Source: Deltaproteobacteria bacterium (lineage in GTDB: Bacteria > Desulfobacterota_B > Binatia > UBA9968). Taken from it: a DNA stretch of 6,160 nucleotides. Shown piece by piece: positions 1 to 5,827 of the stretch. Made by a program: the position numbers and the translations under genes. The stretch is from NCBI GenBank assembly GCA_027297485.1, contig JAPUHZ010000411.1, positions 1 through 6,160 on the forward strand, read 5' to 3'. Under the pieces are notes generated by a model. It was not told the origin of the DNA. It searched no databases and saw only the letters and a list, made by a program, of their open reading frames with translations. Positions within the stretch are counted from its first letter, which is position 1. Every line of letters begins with the position of its first letter.

Positions 1-371
1 AGTACCACTCCCCCATCCCGATAGAAGAGATGGAGCTAGAACAGCCTATTTCTGTGTCATCTCTGATTAAATCCACAGGGGTTTCCCGCCAGGAGTTTCT
101 TAGCTGGAACCCGGCACTGAGCCGCAAGATTAAGTTCCTACCCAAGTGGTATCGCGTCAAGGTGCCGGCAGGACAATTGCCGGCCTTTGCAGCAGCCTAT
201 CAAAAAATAGTGAATCGTCCTTGGATTCGTCACCTTGTGACGAAGGGAGAAACCCTGTCTCGTATTGCCCGTAATTATCGAATCTCTGTATATGAGATTC
301 AAAACGTCAACGGGCTGTCGAATATCCATTTCATTTCCATTGGACAGCTTCTAAAAATACCTACACATTGA
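1..371 (+). CDS. LysM-domain lytic transglycosylase-like protein (MltD type), C-terminal part
   Basis: The gene is cut by the left edge. The frame is open from position 3 with no stop, so the ATG at 30 is very probably internal, giving 122 visible residues. Seen: a first segment beginning PISVSSLIKSTGVSRQEF and continuing through LSWNPAL to YRVKVPAG, which resembles the stretch after the catalytic SLT domain in MltD proteins, where a degenerate LysM-like unit ends in a Y-x-(V/L)-x-VP-x-G motif. A clear LysM domain follows at nt 231-362 (HLVTKGETLSRIARNYRIS, then NVNGL, then GQLLKIP). Known: LysM binds N-acetylglucosamine-containing glycans such as peptidoglycan, and MltD cleaves murein in the periplasm. 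The catalytic domain lies outside the window, so the enzyme assignment is inference; another secreted LysM protein is the alternative. It has no evident functional link to the heme genes downstream. Confidence 0.75.
   Translation, partial: YHSPIPIEEMELEQPISVSSLIKSTGVSRQEFLSWNPALSRKIKFLPKWYRVKVPAGQLPAFAAAYQKIVNRPWIRHLVTKGETLSRIARNYRISVYEIQNVNGLSNIHFISIGQLLKIPTH
231..362 (+). other. LysM peptidoglycan-binding domain
   Basis: About 44 residues with the LysM pattern: a V-x-x-G-ETLSRIA opening, the helix pair ending in NVNGL, and the closing GQLLKIP strand. It forms the extreme C-terminus, with only Thr-His after it. This is the best-supported part of the truncated gene. Confidence 0.85.
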
Positions 372-481
372 CCTCCGACCTAAAGAATCCGTTGTTAGTC
401 CCGGTCCGAAATTAATCAGTCAAAGAAATATTCCCCGATGATCTTCAGAGCGCGCCAAAAACCTGTTGCAAGCATGACTCA

Positions 482-505
482 GCAACTCACCTTTAGTGTA
501 GTTGC
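482..505 (+). other. Hairpin in the upstream gap
   Basis: GCAACT (482-487) pairs with AGTTGC (500-505). CAC (488-490) pairs with GTG (496-498) inside it, with T499 bulged and the 5-nt loop CTTTA, giving 9 bp in all. No T-run follows on either strand, so it is not a normal intrinsic terminator. GTTGC at 465-469 can compete for the left arm, and GCAACT at 527-532 can compete for the right arm. Confidence 0.5.
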
Positions 506-562
506 AAACCAACGATCAAAATACCGGCAACTGGTGTCCTAAGCCGCTCAATACCGGAAATC

Positions 563-586
563 CCCCGATTGTTTTTCGGATCGGGG
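563..586. other. 7-bp inverted repeat, weak terminator candidate
   Basis: CCCCGAT (563-569) and ATCGGGG (580-586) are perfect complements around a 10-nt loop. It lies 192 nt after the stop of the LysM gene and could end that transcript. However, the loop is large and there is no T-tract after it on the + strand and only a short one on the - strand, so the terminator role is weakly supported. Confidence 0.35.
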
Positions 587-679
587 TCTACTTCCAGTCA
601 AGGGGCGGCTGCTGATCCTGCGGAGCCGTCGTGCCAGTATTACCTACAATGTTCCTCGGGAGTTTGGAGAGGGCGGGTA

Positions 680-708
680 TTTTAGCTGGCTAAGGGTTAG
701 GGTATAAT
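680..708 (+). promoter_or_regulatory. Putative sigma-70-type promoter of the heme operon
   Basis: A perfect TATAAT at 703-708 stands directly before the first operon gene. With a 17-bp spacer the -35 would be TTTTAG (680-685), which matches TTGACA at only 3 of 6 bases. If used, transcription would start near 714-716, so the message would begin at or within a few bases of the ccsA start codon (TTG 715 or ATG 721). The perfect -10 and its position support the call; the poor -35 weakens it. Confidence 0.5.
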
Positions 709-720
709 GAGCCGTTGCTT

Positions 721-1542
721 ATGGATGTTATTCTTCTTCAGATCACCGCTGCGATCTATCTTCTGGCAACGGGTAGCTTTATCTTCCATCTTGTCGTTGC
801 AAAGGACATTTCCTCTCGTCTTTCCCTCCTTCTTGTCTTTGCCGGTTTTTTAATCCACACCGCAGCCCTCGGAGTCTATTTCTTTCACACCGGCTATCCG
901 GCAGTAACGCAATTACGCGAGGCCCTCTCATTCTATAGCTGGCTCATGGTAGGGGTCTACCTCCCAGTACAGTATAATTATCGATTGACGGTTCTTGGTT
1001 GTTTCATTGCCCCCCTGGCCTTTCTGATGTCTCTGGCAGCCTTTACTTTAGAGGCGAGTGGTGGAGAGCTTCCCCTGACTCTTAAAACCTATTGGCTTCC
1101 CCTCCACGTCACATTGGCTTTCCTGGGAAATGCCTTTTTTGCATTGGCCTTTGCAGTTAGCGTCATGTACCTGCTTCATGAATATCAGTTAAAAAACAAG
1201 AAGATATCCGTTCTGAACAAACACTTTCCCTCTCTGGAGAGGTTGAATCGTCTCAACTATGTCTTTTTGATCTGGGGCTTCCCGCTCATGACATTAGGCA
1301 TCATCACGGGAAGTCTCTGGGCTCGTGTCCATTGGGGGGAATACTGGTCCTGGGAGCCGCGTCAGATCTCATCGGCAATCACCTGGATACTATACGGGGG
1401 GTTGCTCCACGGTCGGTTGACAGCTGGGTGGCGTGGGAAAAAGGCAGCCTTCTGGACCATTGTGGGCTTTGCCGTTGTCCTGGGCTATTTTCTCATGGGG
1501 GACTCCGTTTTCCCTGGCCGGCACGGTGGCAGATTCGAATAG
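721..1542 (+). CDS. ccsA: CcsA/HemX-type cytochrome c assembly / heme-handling membrane protein
   Basis: An integral membrane protein of 273 residues from ATG 721. The frame also allows TTG 715, two residues earlier; AGGG at 699-702 would serve TTG better, while ATG gives the more family-like start MDVILLQITAAIYLL. Several hydrophobic segments run through the chain. Numbering from TTG, it carries a WWD-type heme-binding loop, WGEYWSWEPRQ (residues 207-217), flanked by His131 (WLPLHV) and His232 (LLHGRL), which fit the paired external heme-ligand histidines of CcsA proteins; His48 in LIHTAAL fits a membrane histidine. The canonical Asp of WWD is Glu here. Known: CcsA/ResC works with CcsB/ResB in system II cytochrome c maturation, while HemX, encoded beside hemA, affects HemA level. 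No ccsB is visible, and hemA follows after 2 nt, so a HemX-like role is as likely as cytochrome assembly. Confidence 0.85.
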   Translation: MDVILLQITAAIYLLATGSFIFHLVVAKDISSRLSLLLVFAGFLIHTAALGVYFFHTGYPAVTQLREALSFYSWLMVGVYLPVQYNYRLTVLGCFIAPLAFLMSLAAFTLEASGGELPLTLKTYWLPLHVTLAFLGNAFFALAFAVSVMYLLHEYQLKNKKISVLNKHFPSLERLNRLNYVFLIWGFPLMTLGIITGSLWARVHWGEYWSWEPRQISSAITWILYGGLLHGRLTAGWRGKKAAFWTIVGFAVVLGYFLMGDSVFPGRHGGRFE

Positions 1543-1544
1543 AT

Positions 1545-2822
1545 ATGAAAACAAAGGTAATCATTGTGGGTCTTAACCACGAGACCGCGCCTATTGAGCT
1601 CCGCGAAAGGGTTGCCTTTGCAAATAGATCCATGACGGAGTCCCTTAAGCGTCTGGTGTCTCTATCTTCAATTGAGGAAGGGGTGATCCTGTCCACCTGT
1701 AATCGGGTCGAGGTGCTGGCAGCATCGGTAGAGGAGAAAACAGCCGTTCAGGATATCAAGAGATTTCTCGTGGAACAGGAGTCCGGTGAGGACCTGGACG
1801 GACTGGAGGGCCACCTGTATACATATTCGGATCAGAGTGCGGTGCGCCACCTCTTCCGCGTTGCCGCAAGTCTCGACTCCATGGTGGTCGGGGAGCCACA
1901 AATTCTGGGGCAGTTGAAAGAATACTATTTCACTGCCCGGGAGGCGGGCACGGTCGGGACGATCCTGCACCGCCTCTTTCATCGATCCTTTTCAGTGGCC
2001 AAAAAGGTGCGGAGTGAGACGGCGATTGCCAGGCGCCCGGTTTCCATAAGCTCGGTGGCAGTAGATCTGGCAAAACGCATCTTTGATAATCTTGAAGATA
2101 AGACCGTGATGGTCATAGGGGCGGGGAGGATGGGCAAATTAGTAGTCCGGCATCTCATCCAAAACGGAGTCCGAAGCGTGATGATTACCAATCGTACCTT
2201 TGACCACGCGGTGAAGTTAGCCGAGGAGTTTCACGCCAGCCCCATTCGGTTTGAGGACTATCGACGTTACCTCAAGCTGGCCGACGTGATTATCGGCTCT
2301 ACCGAGTCACCCCAGTTCCTCTTGGGATCTGATACGATAACGGAGGTCTTGAAAGAGAGAAAGCAGAAGGCAATGTTCTTTATCGATCTCGGTGATAGAC
2401 GCAACAATTTCGATCCGCGCATTAATGGGATTGACAACGTCTATCTATACAACATTGACCATCTAAAAGATGTCTCCAAGGAGAACCTTAAAGGGAGGGA
2501 AGGTGAGACGATTAGGGCCGAGGAGATTGTCGATGAGGAGGTCGAGGGTTTTCTCCACTGGCTGGAATCTTTGGAGCAGGTGCCTACCATTGTAGCCCTT
2601 AAAGGAAGGTTTGAAGAGATTCGTCAGAAAGAGTTGGAAAAGTTTCTGGGCACAAGCCTGAAGGGGCTTTCTGACAGAGAGAGACAAGCCCTTGAGGAGC
2701 TAACATTGTCTATGATCAATAAGATATTGCACGCTCCGCTTGCTAATTTAAGAGCTCAACATGACAATAAATCCGTTTATGTCGAAGCACTCAAGAAGTT
2801 CTTCAATCTGGACGAAAAGTGA
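1545..2822 (+). CDS. hemA: Glutamyl-tRNA reductase
   Basis: The 425-residue cytoplasmic enzyme has the usual family length and performs the first committed step of the C5 pathway: NADPH-dependent reduction of Glu-tRNA(Glu) to glutamate-1-semialdehyde. Seen: the N-terminal catalytic domain starting MKTKVIIVGLNHETAPIELRE, with the nucleophile Cys52 in STCNR; the conserved block RHLFRVAASLDSMVVGEPQILGQ (residues 101-123) with His102; the NADPH-binding Rossmann loop GAGRMG (192-197) followed by ITNRT; and the C-terminal helical dimerisation domain ending near HAPLANLR (396-403) and VEALKKFF. ATG 1545 is chosen because it begins the family N-terminus. The frame is open back to 1332, but that part is read inside ccsA. 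No clear Shine-Dalgarno sequence is present, and the 2-nt gap to ccsA suggests translational coupling. Odd: the usual VPR(D/N)xDP motif reads DRRNNFDP (residues 284-291). HemL is not in the window. Confidence 0.97.
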   Translation: MKTKVIIVGLNHETAPIELRERVAFANRSMTESLKRLVSLSSIEEGVILSTCNRVEVLAASVEEKTAVQDIKRFLVEQESGEDLDGLEGHLYTYSDQSAVRHLFRVAASLDSMVVGEPQILGQLKEYYFTAREAGTVGTILHRLFHRSFSVAKKVRSETAIARRPVSISSVAVDLAKRIFDNLEDKTVMVIGAGRMGKLVVRHLIQNGVRSVMITNRTFDHAVKLAEEFHASPIRFEDYRRYLKLADVIIGSTESPQFLLGSDTITEVLKERKQKAMFFIDLGDRRNNFDPRINGIDNVYLYNIDHLKDVSKENLKGREGETIRAEEIVDEEVEGFLHWLESLEQVPTIVALKGRFEEIRQKELEKFLGTSLKGLSDRERQALEELTLSMINKILHAPLANLRAQHDNKSVYVEALKKFFNLDEK

Positions 2823-2846
2823 GAGGTTGGGAGGATTCCAAATGCA

Positions 2847-2902
2847 AGAATCAATAGGCAGGATCCAGAATTTAGAATTCGGAATTTTTCCTGCCGGATT
2901 CT
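2847..2902 (+). repeat. Long imperfect hairpin in the hemA-hemCD gap
   Basis: Nested complementary arms are AGAATC (2847-2852) with GATTCT (2897-2902), GGCAGGA (2857-2863) with TCCTGCC (2889-2895), TCC (2864-2866) with GGA (2881-2883), and GAATT (2868-2872) with AATTC (2876-2880) around the loop TAG. That makes 21 possible base pairs with bulges. It fills most of the 114-nt gap before hemC. No T-run follows the stem, so it is not a standard terminator. It may be a short dispersed palindromic repeat or an RNA processing or stabilising structure. Confidence 0.6.
2867..2887 (+). repeat. Three tandem imperfect heptamers
   Basis: AGAATTT (2867-2873), AGAATTC (2874-2880) and GGAATTT (2881-2887) follow each other without spacing and form the core of the hairpin in this gap. 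The pattern resembles short tandem heptamer repeats (the STRR type) described between genes in some cyanobacteria. Membership in a genome-wide family cannot be tested from one window. Confidence 0.5.
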
Positions 2903-2936
2903 GTCTGCTGACTTTTGGGTTGTGGACTGCGAAGAG

Positions 2937-4697
2937 ATGAAGGTAATTCGTATAGGTACGCGAGGGAGCCCACTCGCTTTGGCCCAGGCGGGATGGGTGA
3001 AACGGATGCTCCAAGAGCGGAACCCTGACCTTAAGGTTGAAATGGTGATTATTAAGACCAGTGGAGATCGCTTCCTCACGGTCCCGATTGGAGCTATTGG
3101 AGGAAAAGGGATTTTTGTCAAGGAGATCGAGGAGGCCCTAAGCCAGAAAAAAATTGATCTGGCGGTACATTCTATGAAGGATCTACCTACAGAGATCCCA
3201 ACGGGGCTGACTATAGCAGTTATTACGGAGCGGGAGGACCCACGTGACGGCTTGGTGAGCCTGGATCAAAGGAGTTTGAAAGAACTGCCATCTGGGGCCA
3301 GGGTGGGAACGGGAAGCCTCCGACGGCAGGCACAGATTCTTCACTATCGGCCTGACCTTACGGTTCTTCCCATTCGGGGAAATGTTGATACGAGGCTTAA
3401 AAAATTGGCTCGAGGAGAAATGGATGCTCTTATTATGGCGGTCGCAGGCCTCAAGCGACTGGGACGAGGGGACCGAGTAACCGAGTATCTTCCTGCCGAA
3501 ATCTGTTTGAGTGCGGTGGGTCAGGGGGCCTTAGGTTTGGAGACCAGGGTTGAAGGTCCAGTGAGTCAGGAAGTCGCATTCCTTCATCACGCACCTACTG
3601 CCGTGGAAGTTTTAGCAGAAAGGGCATTCCTCAGACGCTTGGGAGGGGGGTGCCAGATACCCGTTGGGGCGTTGGGCGGCGTCACTGAGGACCAAATCAA
3701 GTTGCTGGGAGTGGTGGGTGATGCAGATGGGAGAAGACTGTTAAAAGGGGAGGTTGTGGGTCCGTTAGGAGAGGCCGAAAAGTTGGGAAAGGAGTTAGCA
3801 GAGCAACTTTTGCAAGAAGGCGCGGGTGAAATTCTGACTGCTGGACGTGATGGTTCCGTCGGCGCGGCTCGGGCGATTAACACGGTTAGTGGAGGAGCAG
3901 ATCCAGCAGGCGAAGACAAACCTCTTTTCGGTCGCCACATTGTGATCACACGACCCCGCTGTCAGGCCAACTCCTTTGTGCGGGAGATCGAGGAGTTGGG
4001 GGGGGAGGTAGTTGAGTTTCCCACCATAGAGATTTTTCCCCCGAAGAGCTACGGTCCTCTGGATAGAGCCATCCAGAGGATCGAGACGTATGACTGGCTT
4101 GTCTTTACCAGTGTCAACGGGGTGAGGCATTTTTTTCAACGCCTCCATCATATGGGACGAACTATTCGTGACCTCAAGGGGATTAGGATTGTAGCCATCG
4201 GACCTGAGACCGCCAAGGGTCTGGAGTCCTTTGATCTTCACGTCGACCTCGTGCCTGGCGAGTATAGGGCCGAGGCGATCTTACAAGAGCTAAAGCCCGA
4301 GGAGCTAAACGGGAAACGAGTTTTATTACCGCGAGTGGCGGCGGCACGGGATATTCTACCCAGAACGCTTCGGGAGTGGGGGGCAGAGACGGATGTCATT
4401 GAGGCTTACCGAGCGGCTATGCCAAGGAGCGATGCCGCCTGGCTCCACACGCTGTTACTTGAGAAGAAGTTGGACATGGTGACCTTCACAAGTTCAAGCA
4501 CGGTCATTAATTTTACCAGGATGTTTCCCGCTGAGGATGTGAAAGAGCTATTGGCCACGGTTGCTGTTGCCTGTATAGGCCCAATCACTCAAAAGACAGC
4601 GGAGGAGAAGGGGATAAGGGTTGACGTGGTCCCCCGTGAGTATACGGTCGGGGGATTGACCCAGTCCATCGTCGACTATTTCAAAAATGTGAGGTAG
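2937..4697 (+). CDS. hemC-hemD: Bifunctional hydroxymethylbilane synthase / uroporphyrinogen-III synthase (HemC-HemD fusion)
   Basis: One uninterrupted frame encodes 586 residues. Residues 1 to about 305 are porphobilinogen deaminase (HemC): start MKVIRIGTRGSPLALAQ, catalytic Asp82 in HSMKDLP (79-85), GTGSLRRQ (125-131), and Cys239 in GGGCQIPVG as the attachment site of the dipyrromethane cofactor. Residues from about 330 to 586 are HemD: PLFGRHIVITRPR (329-341), the FTSVNGV loop (390-396), IGPETA (421-426) and FTSSST (517-522). Together they turn four porphobilinogens into uroporphyrinogen III, with the unstable linear product passing between adjacent domains. A Gly/Ala-rich linker spans about 303-328. 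ATG 2937 is chosen because it gives the normal HemC N-terminus; GTG 2922 would add five unconserved residues. Neither start has a good Shine-Dalgarno sequence (GAAGAG touches the ATG). No CobA methyltransferase domain is present. Confidence 0.93.
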   Translation: MKVIRIGTRGSPLALAQAGWVKRMLQERNPDLKVEMVIIKTSGDRFLTVPIGAIGGKGIFVKEIEEALSQKKIDLAVHSMKDLPTEIPTGLTIAVITEREDPRDGLVSLDQRSLKELPSGARVGTGSLRRQAQILHYRPDLTVLPIRGNVDTRLKKLARGEMDALIMAVAGLKRLGRGDRVTEYLPAEICLSAVGQGALGLETRVEGPVSQEVAFLHHAPTAVEVLAERAFLRRLGGGCQIPVGALGGVTEDQIKLLGVVGDADGRRLLKGEVVGPLGEAEKLGKELAEQLLQEGAGEILTAGRDGSVGAARAINTVSGGADPAGEDKPLFGRHIVITRPRCQANSFVREIEELGGEVVEFPTIEIFPPKSYGPLDRAIQRIETYDWLVFTSVNGVRHFFQRLHHMGRTIRDLKGIRIVAIGPETAKGLESFDLHVDLVPGEYRAEAILQELKPEELNGKRVLLPRVAAARDILPRTLREWGAETDVIEAYRAAMPRSDAAWLHTLLLEKKLDMVTFTSSSTVINFTRMFPAEDVKELLATVAVACIGPITQKTAEEKGIRVDVVPREYTVGGLTQSIVDYFKNVR

Positions 4698-4709
4698 CAA
4701 TTTCAACCA

Positions 4710-4746
4710 TCAGCTTTCAGCTTCTCGATCGAGGCTGGAGGGCTGA
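4710..4746 (+). repeat. Imperfect hairpin with duplicated heptamer in the hemCD-hemB gap
   Basis: TCAGCTT occurs twice in tandem (4710-4716 and 4717-4723), followed by the perfect palindrome CTCGATCGAG (4724-4733). Folding gives CTC/GAG around a GATC loop, then CAGC (4718-4721) with GCTG (4734-4737), two wobble pairs and one T-A pair, then TCAGC (4710-4714) with GCTGA (4742-4746). No T-run follows on either strand, so it is not a normal terminator. It resembles the element in the hemA-hemCD gap in build (heptamer plus dyad) but not in sequence. Confidence 0.55.
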
Positions 4747-4773
4747 GATCTGATCGCCCTACGGGGGTTTACC

Positions 4774-5751
4774 ATGAAATTTCCCGTTACCCGACTGCGA
4801 AGACTGCGAAGAAATGAAATGCTGCGTGATCTTGTGCGGGAAACCGCACTTGGCCCCAAGGACTTCATTTATCCCCTATTTGTCTGTCCCGGCAAAGACC
4901 GCGCTGACCCGGTTTCTTCCATGCCGGGTGTGGCCCAGCTCTCGGTAGATCGTGTTGTGAAAGAATGTCGGGAGGTCCAGGCCCTTGGCATTCCTGGCGT
5001 CATCCTTTTTGGCATACCCGAGCACAAAGATCCCCTGGGCTCGGAGGCCTACTCGGAGAGCGGCGTAGTGCAGAAGGCGGTTCGAGAGATTAAAGAGAAG
5101 GTCCCCGGCCTTTTGGTGGTGACTGATGTCTGCCTCTGCGAATACACGGATCATGGCCACTGTGGTGTGGTAAAGGGGGGGGAGGTGGACAACGACAGCA
5201 CCCTGGAACTTTTAGCCAAGGAGGCGCTTTCCCACGCCTTGTCCGGGGCAGACATTATTGCACCGTCGGACATGATGGATGGGAGAGTAGGAGCAATTCG
5301 TAAGATTTTAGACGAGAGCGGCTTCAAGCACGTGGCCATCATGGCCTATGCCGCGAAGTACGCGTCAGGCTTCTATGGTCCCTTTCGTGAAGCCGCTAAA
5401 TCCGCTCCCCATTTCGGCGACCGCCTTTCTTATCAGATGGATCCAGGAAACGCTGATGAGGCCTTGAGAGAGGTGGAGTTGGATATCCAGGAGGGTGCAG
5501 ATATCATCATGGTAAAACCGGCGATGGCCTTTCTCGACATCGTGTACCGTGTGAAGCAAAAATTCGGCTATCCTGTAGCCGCCTACAGTGTGAGCGGTGA
5601 GTATTCGATGATCAAGGCCGCCGGCAAGAACGGCTGGATTGAGGAACAACGAATCGTCATGGAAGTGATCCTCTGTATCAAGCGAGCCGGTGCGGACATG
5701 ATCCTCACCTATTTTGCCAAGGATGTGGCTCGTAAGTTGCAGGGGCGATAA
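4774..5751 (+). CDS. hemB: Delta-aminolevulinic acid dehydratase (porphobilinogen synthase)
   Basis: The 325-residue cytoplasmic enzyme is full length for the family and condenses two 5-aminolevulinates into porphobilinogen, feeding the HemC part of the gene just upstream. Seen: the N-terminal [18 protein letters not shown] arm, which in the family helps assemble the oligomer; the zinc-binding cysteines Cys120, Cys122 and Cys130 in [14 protein letters not shown]; the active-site lysines Lys195 ([15 protein letters not shown]) and Lys248 (IIMVKPA); and the C-terminal substrate loop [11 protein letters not shown] (269-279). The Cys-rich motif marks the Zn-dependent class rather than the Asp-rich Mg-only class. 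Glu233 in LREVELD fits the allosteric Mg site found in many bacterial HemB proteins. The start is preceded by GGGGG (4763-4767), a weak Shine-Dalgarno-like run. It lies 76 nt after hemCD and is the last + strand gene here. Confidence 0.97.
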   Translation: MKFPVTRLRRLRRNEMLRDLVRETALGPKDFIYPLFVCPGKDRADPVSSMPGVAQLSVDRVVKECREVQALGIPGVILFGIPEHKDPLGSEAYSESGVVQKAVREIKEKVPGLLVVTDVCLCEYTDHGHCGVVKGGEVDNDSTLELLAKEALSHALSGADIIAPSDMMDGRVGAIRKILDESGFKHVAIMAYAAKYASGFYGPFREAAKSAPHFGDRLSYQMDPGNADEALREVELDIQEGADIIMVKPAMAFLDIVYRVKQKFGYPVAAYSVSGEYSMIKAAGKNGWIEEQRIVMEVILCIKRAGADMILTYFAKDVARKLQGR

Positions 5752-5827
5752 AAAGGAAGAGATCTATCCAAGACAAAGAGCATTCCGTTCTGGGGCGAGA
5801 TTAGACTGGGTGAGGGTGTTGCCGGAT
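5752..5827. other. Convergent gap after hemB
   Basis: These 76 bp separate two genes that point at each other. I see no strong bidirectional terminator. The minus strand has a 5-T run just at the hemB stop, but no good stem before it. GATCTATCC occurs at 5761-5769 and again at 5825-5833, the second copy spanning the stop codon of the minus-strand gene; that copy can form only a 4-bp hairpin (5823-5834). Confidence 0.4.

Larger units (their letters stand above)
372..714. other. 343-bp gap between the LysM gene and the heme operon; no defensible gene
   Basis: No RNA gene or riboswitch was recognised. One + frame is open from 399 to the stop at 705-707, except for a TAA at 540-542. The longest ATG-started piece is 34 codons (438-542), with no Shine-Dalgarno sequence and no recognisable product. 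Other contents are a bulged 9-bp hairpin (482-505) with competing partners at 465-469 and 527-532, the 8-mer AATACCGG repeated 30 bp apart (520-527 and 550-557), a 7-bp hairpin (563-586), a 7-bp G.U-containing hairpin with arms 604-610 and 624-630, and a promoter-like TATAAT at 703-708. It could be an operon leader, a decayed gene, or both. Confidence 0.5.

Noticed and set aside
30..32. ATG at 30 as the true start of the LysM gene
   Set aside because: The frame is open to the window edge, and the residues before it (HSPIPIEE) fit the MltD-like stretch, so the gene most likely begins outside the window.
372..714. tRNA, riboswitch or CRISPR in the large gap
   Set aside because: No tRNA T-loop and acceptor pattern, no recognisable riboswitch core and no regularly spaced repeat units were found.
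973..978. TATAAT inside ccsA
   Set aside because: There is no -35-like element at the right distance, and it lies deep in coding sequence with no gene start nearby.
1332..1544. Upstream extension of the hemA frame by 71 codons inside ccsA
   Set aside because: The ccsA frame here carries the conserved heme-binding loop and C-terminus. The HemA family N-terminus begins exactly at ATG 1545, and the extra residues look like out-of-frame translation.
2922..2936. GTG start for the HemC-HemD gene
   Set aside because: It adds MDCEE before the standard HemC start MKVIRIGTRGS and has no better ribosome binding site, so ATG 2937 is preferred.
3795..4241. 148-codon minus-strand open frame opposite the HemC-HemD gene
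   Set aside because: It lies wholly antisense to a strongly conserved coding frame and shows no domain of its own. The same holds for the other minus-strand frames within hemA, hemCD and hemB.
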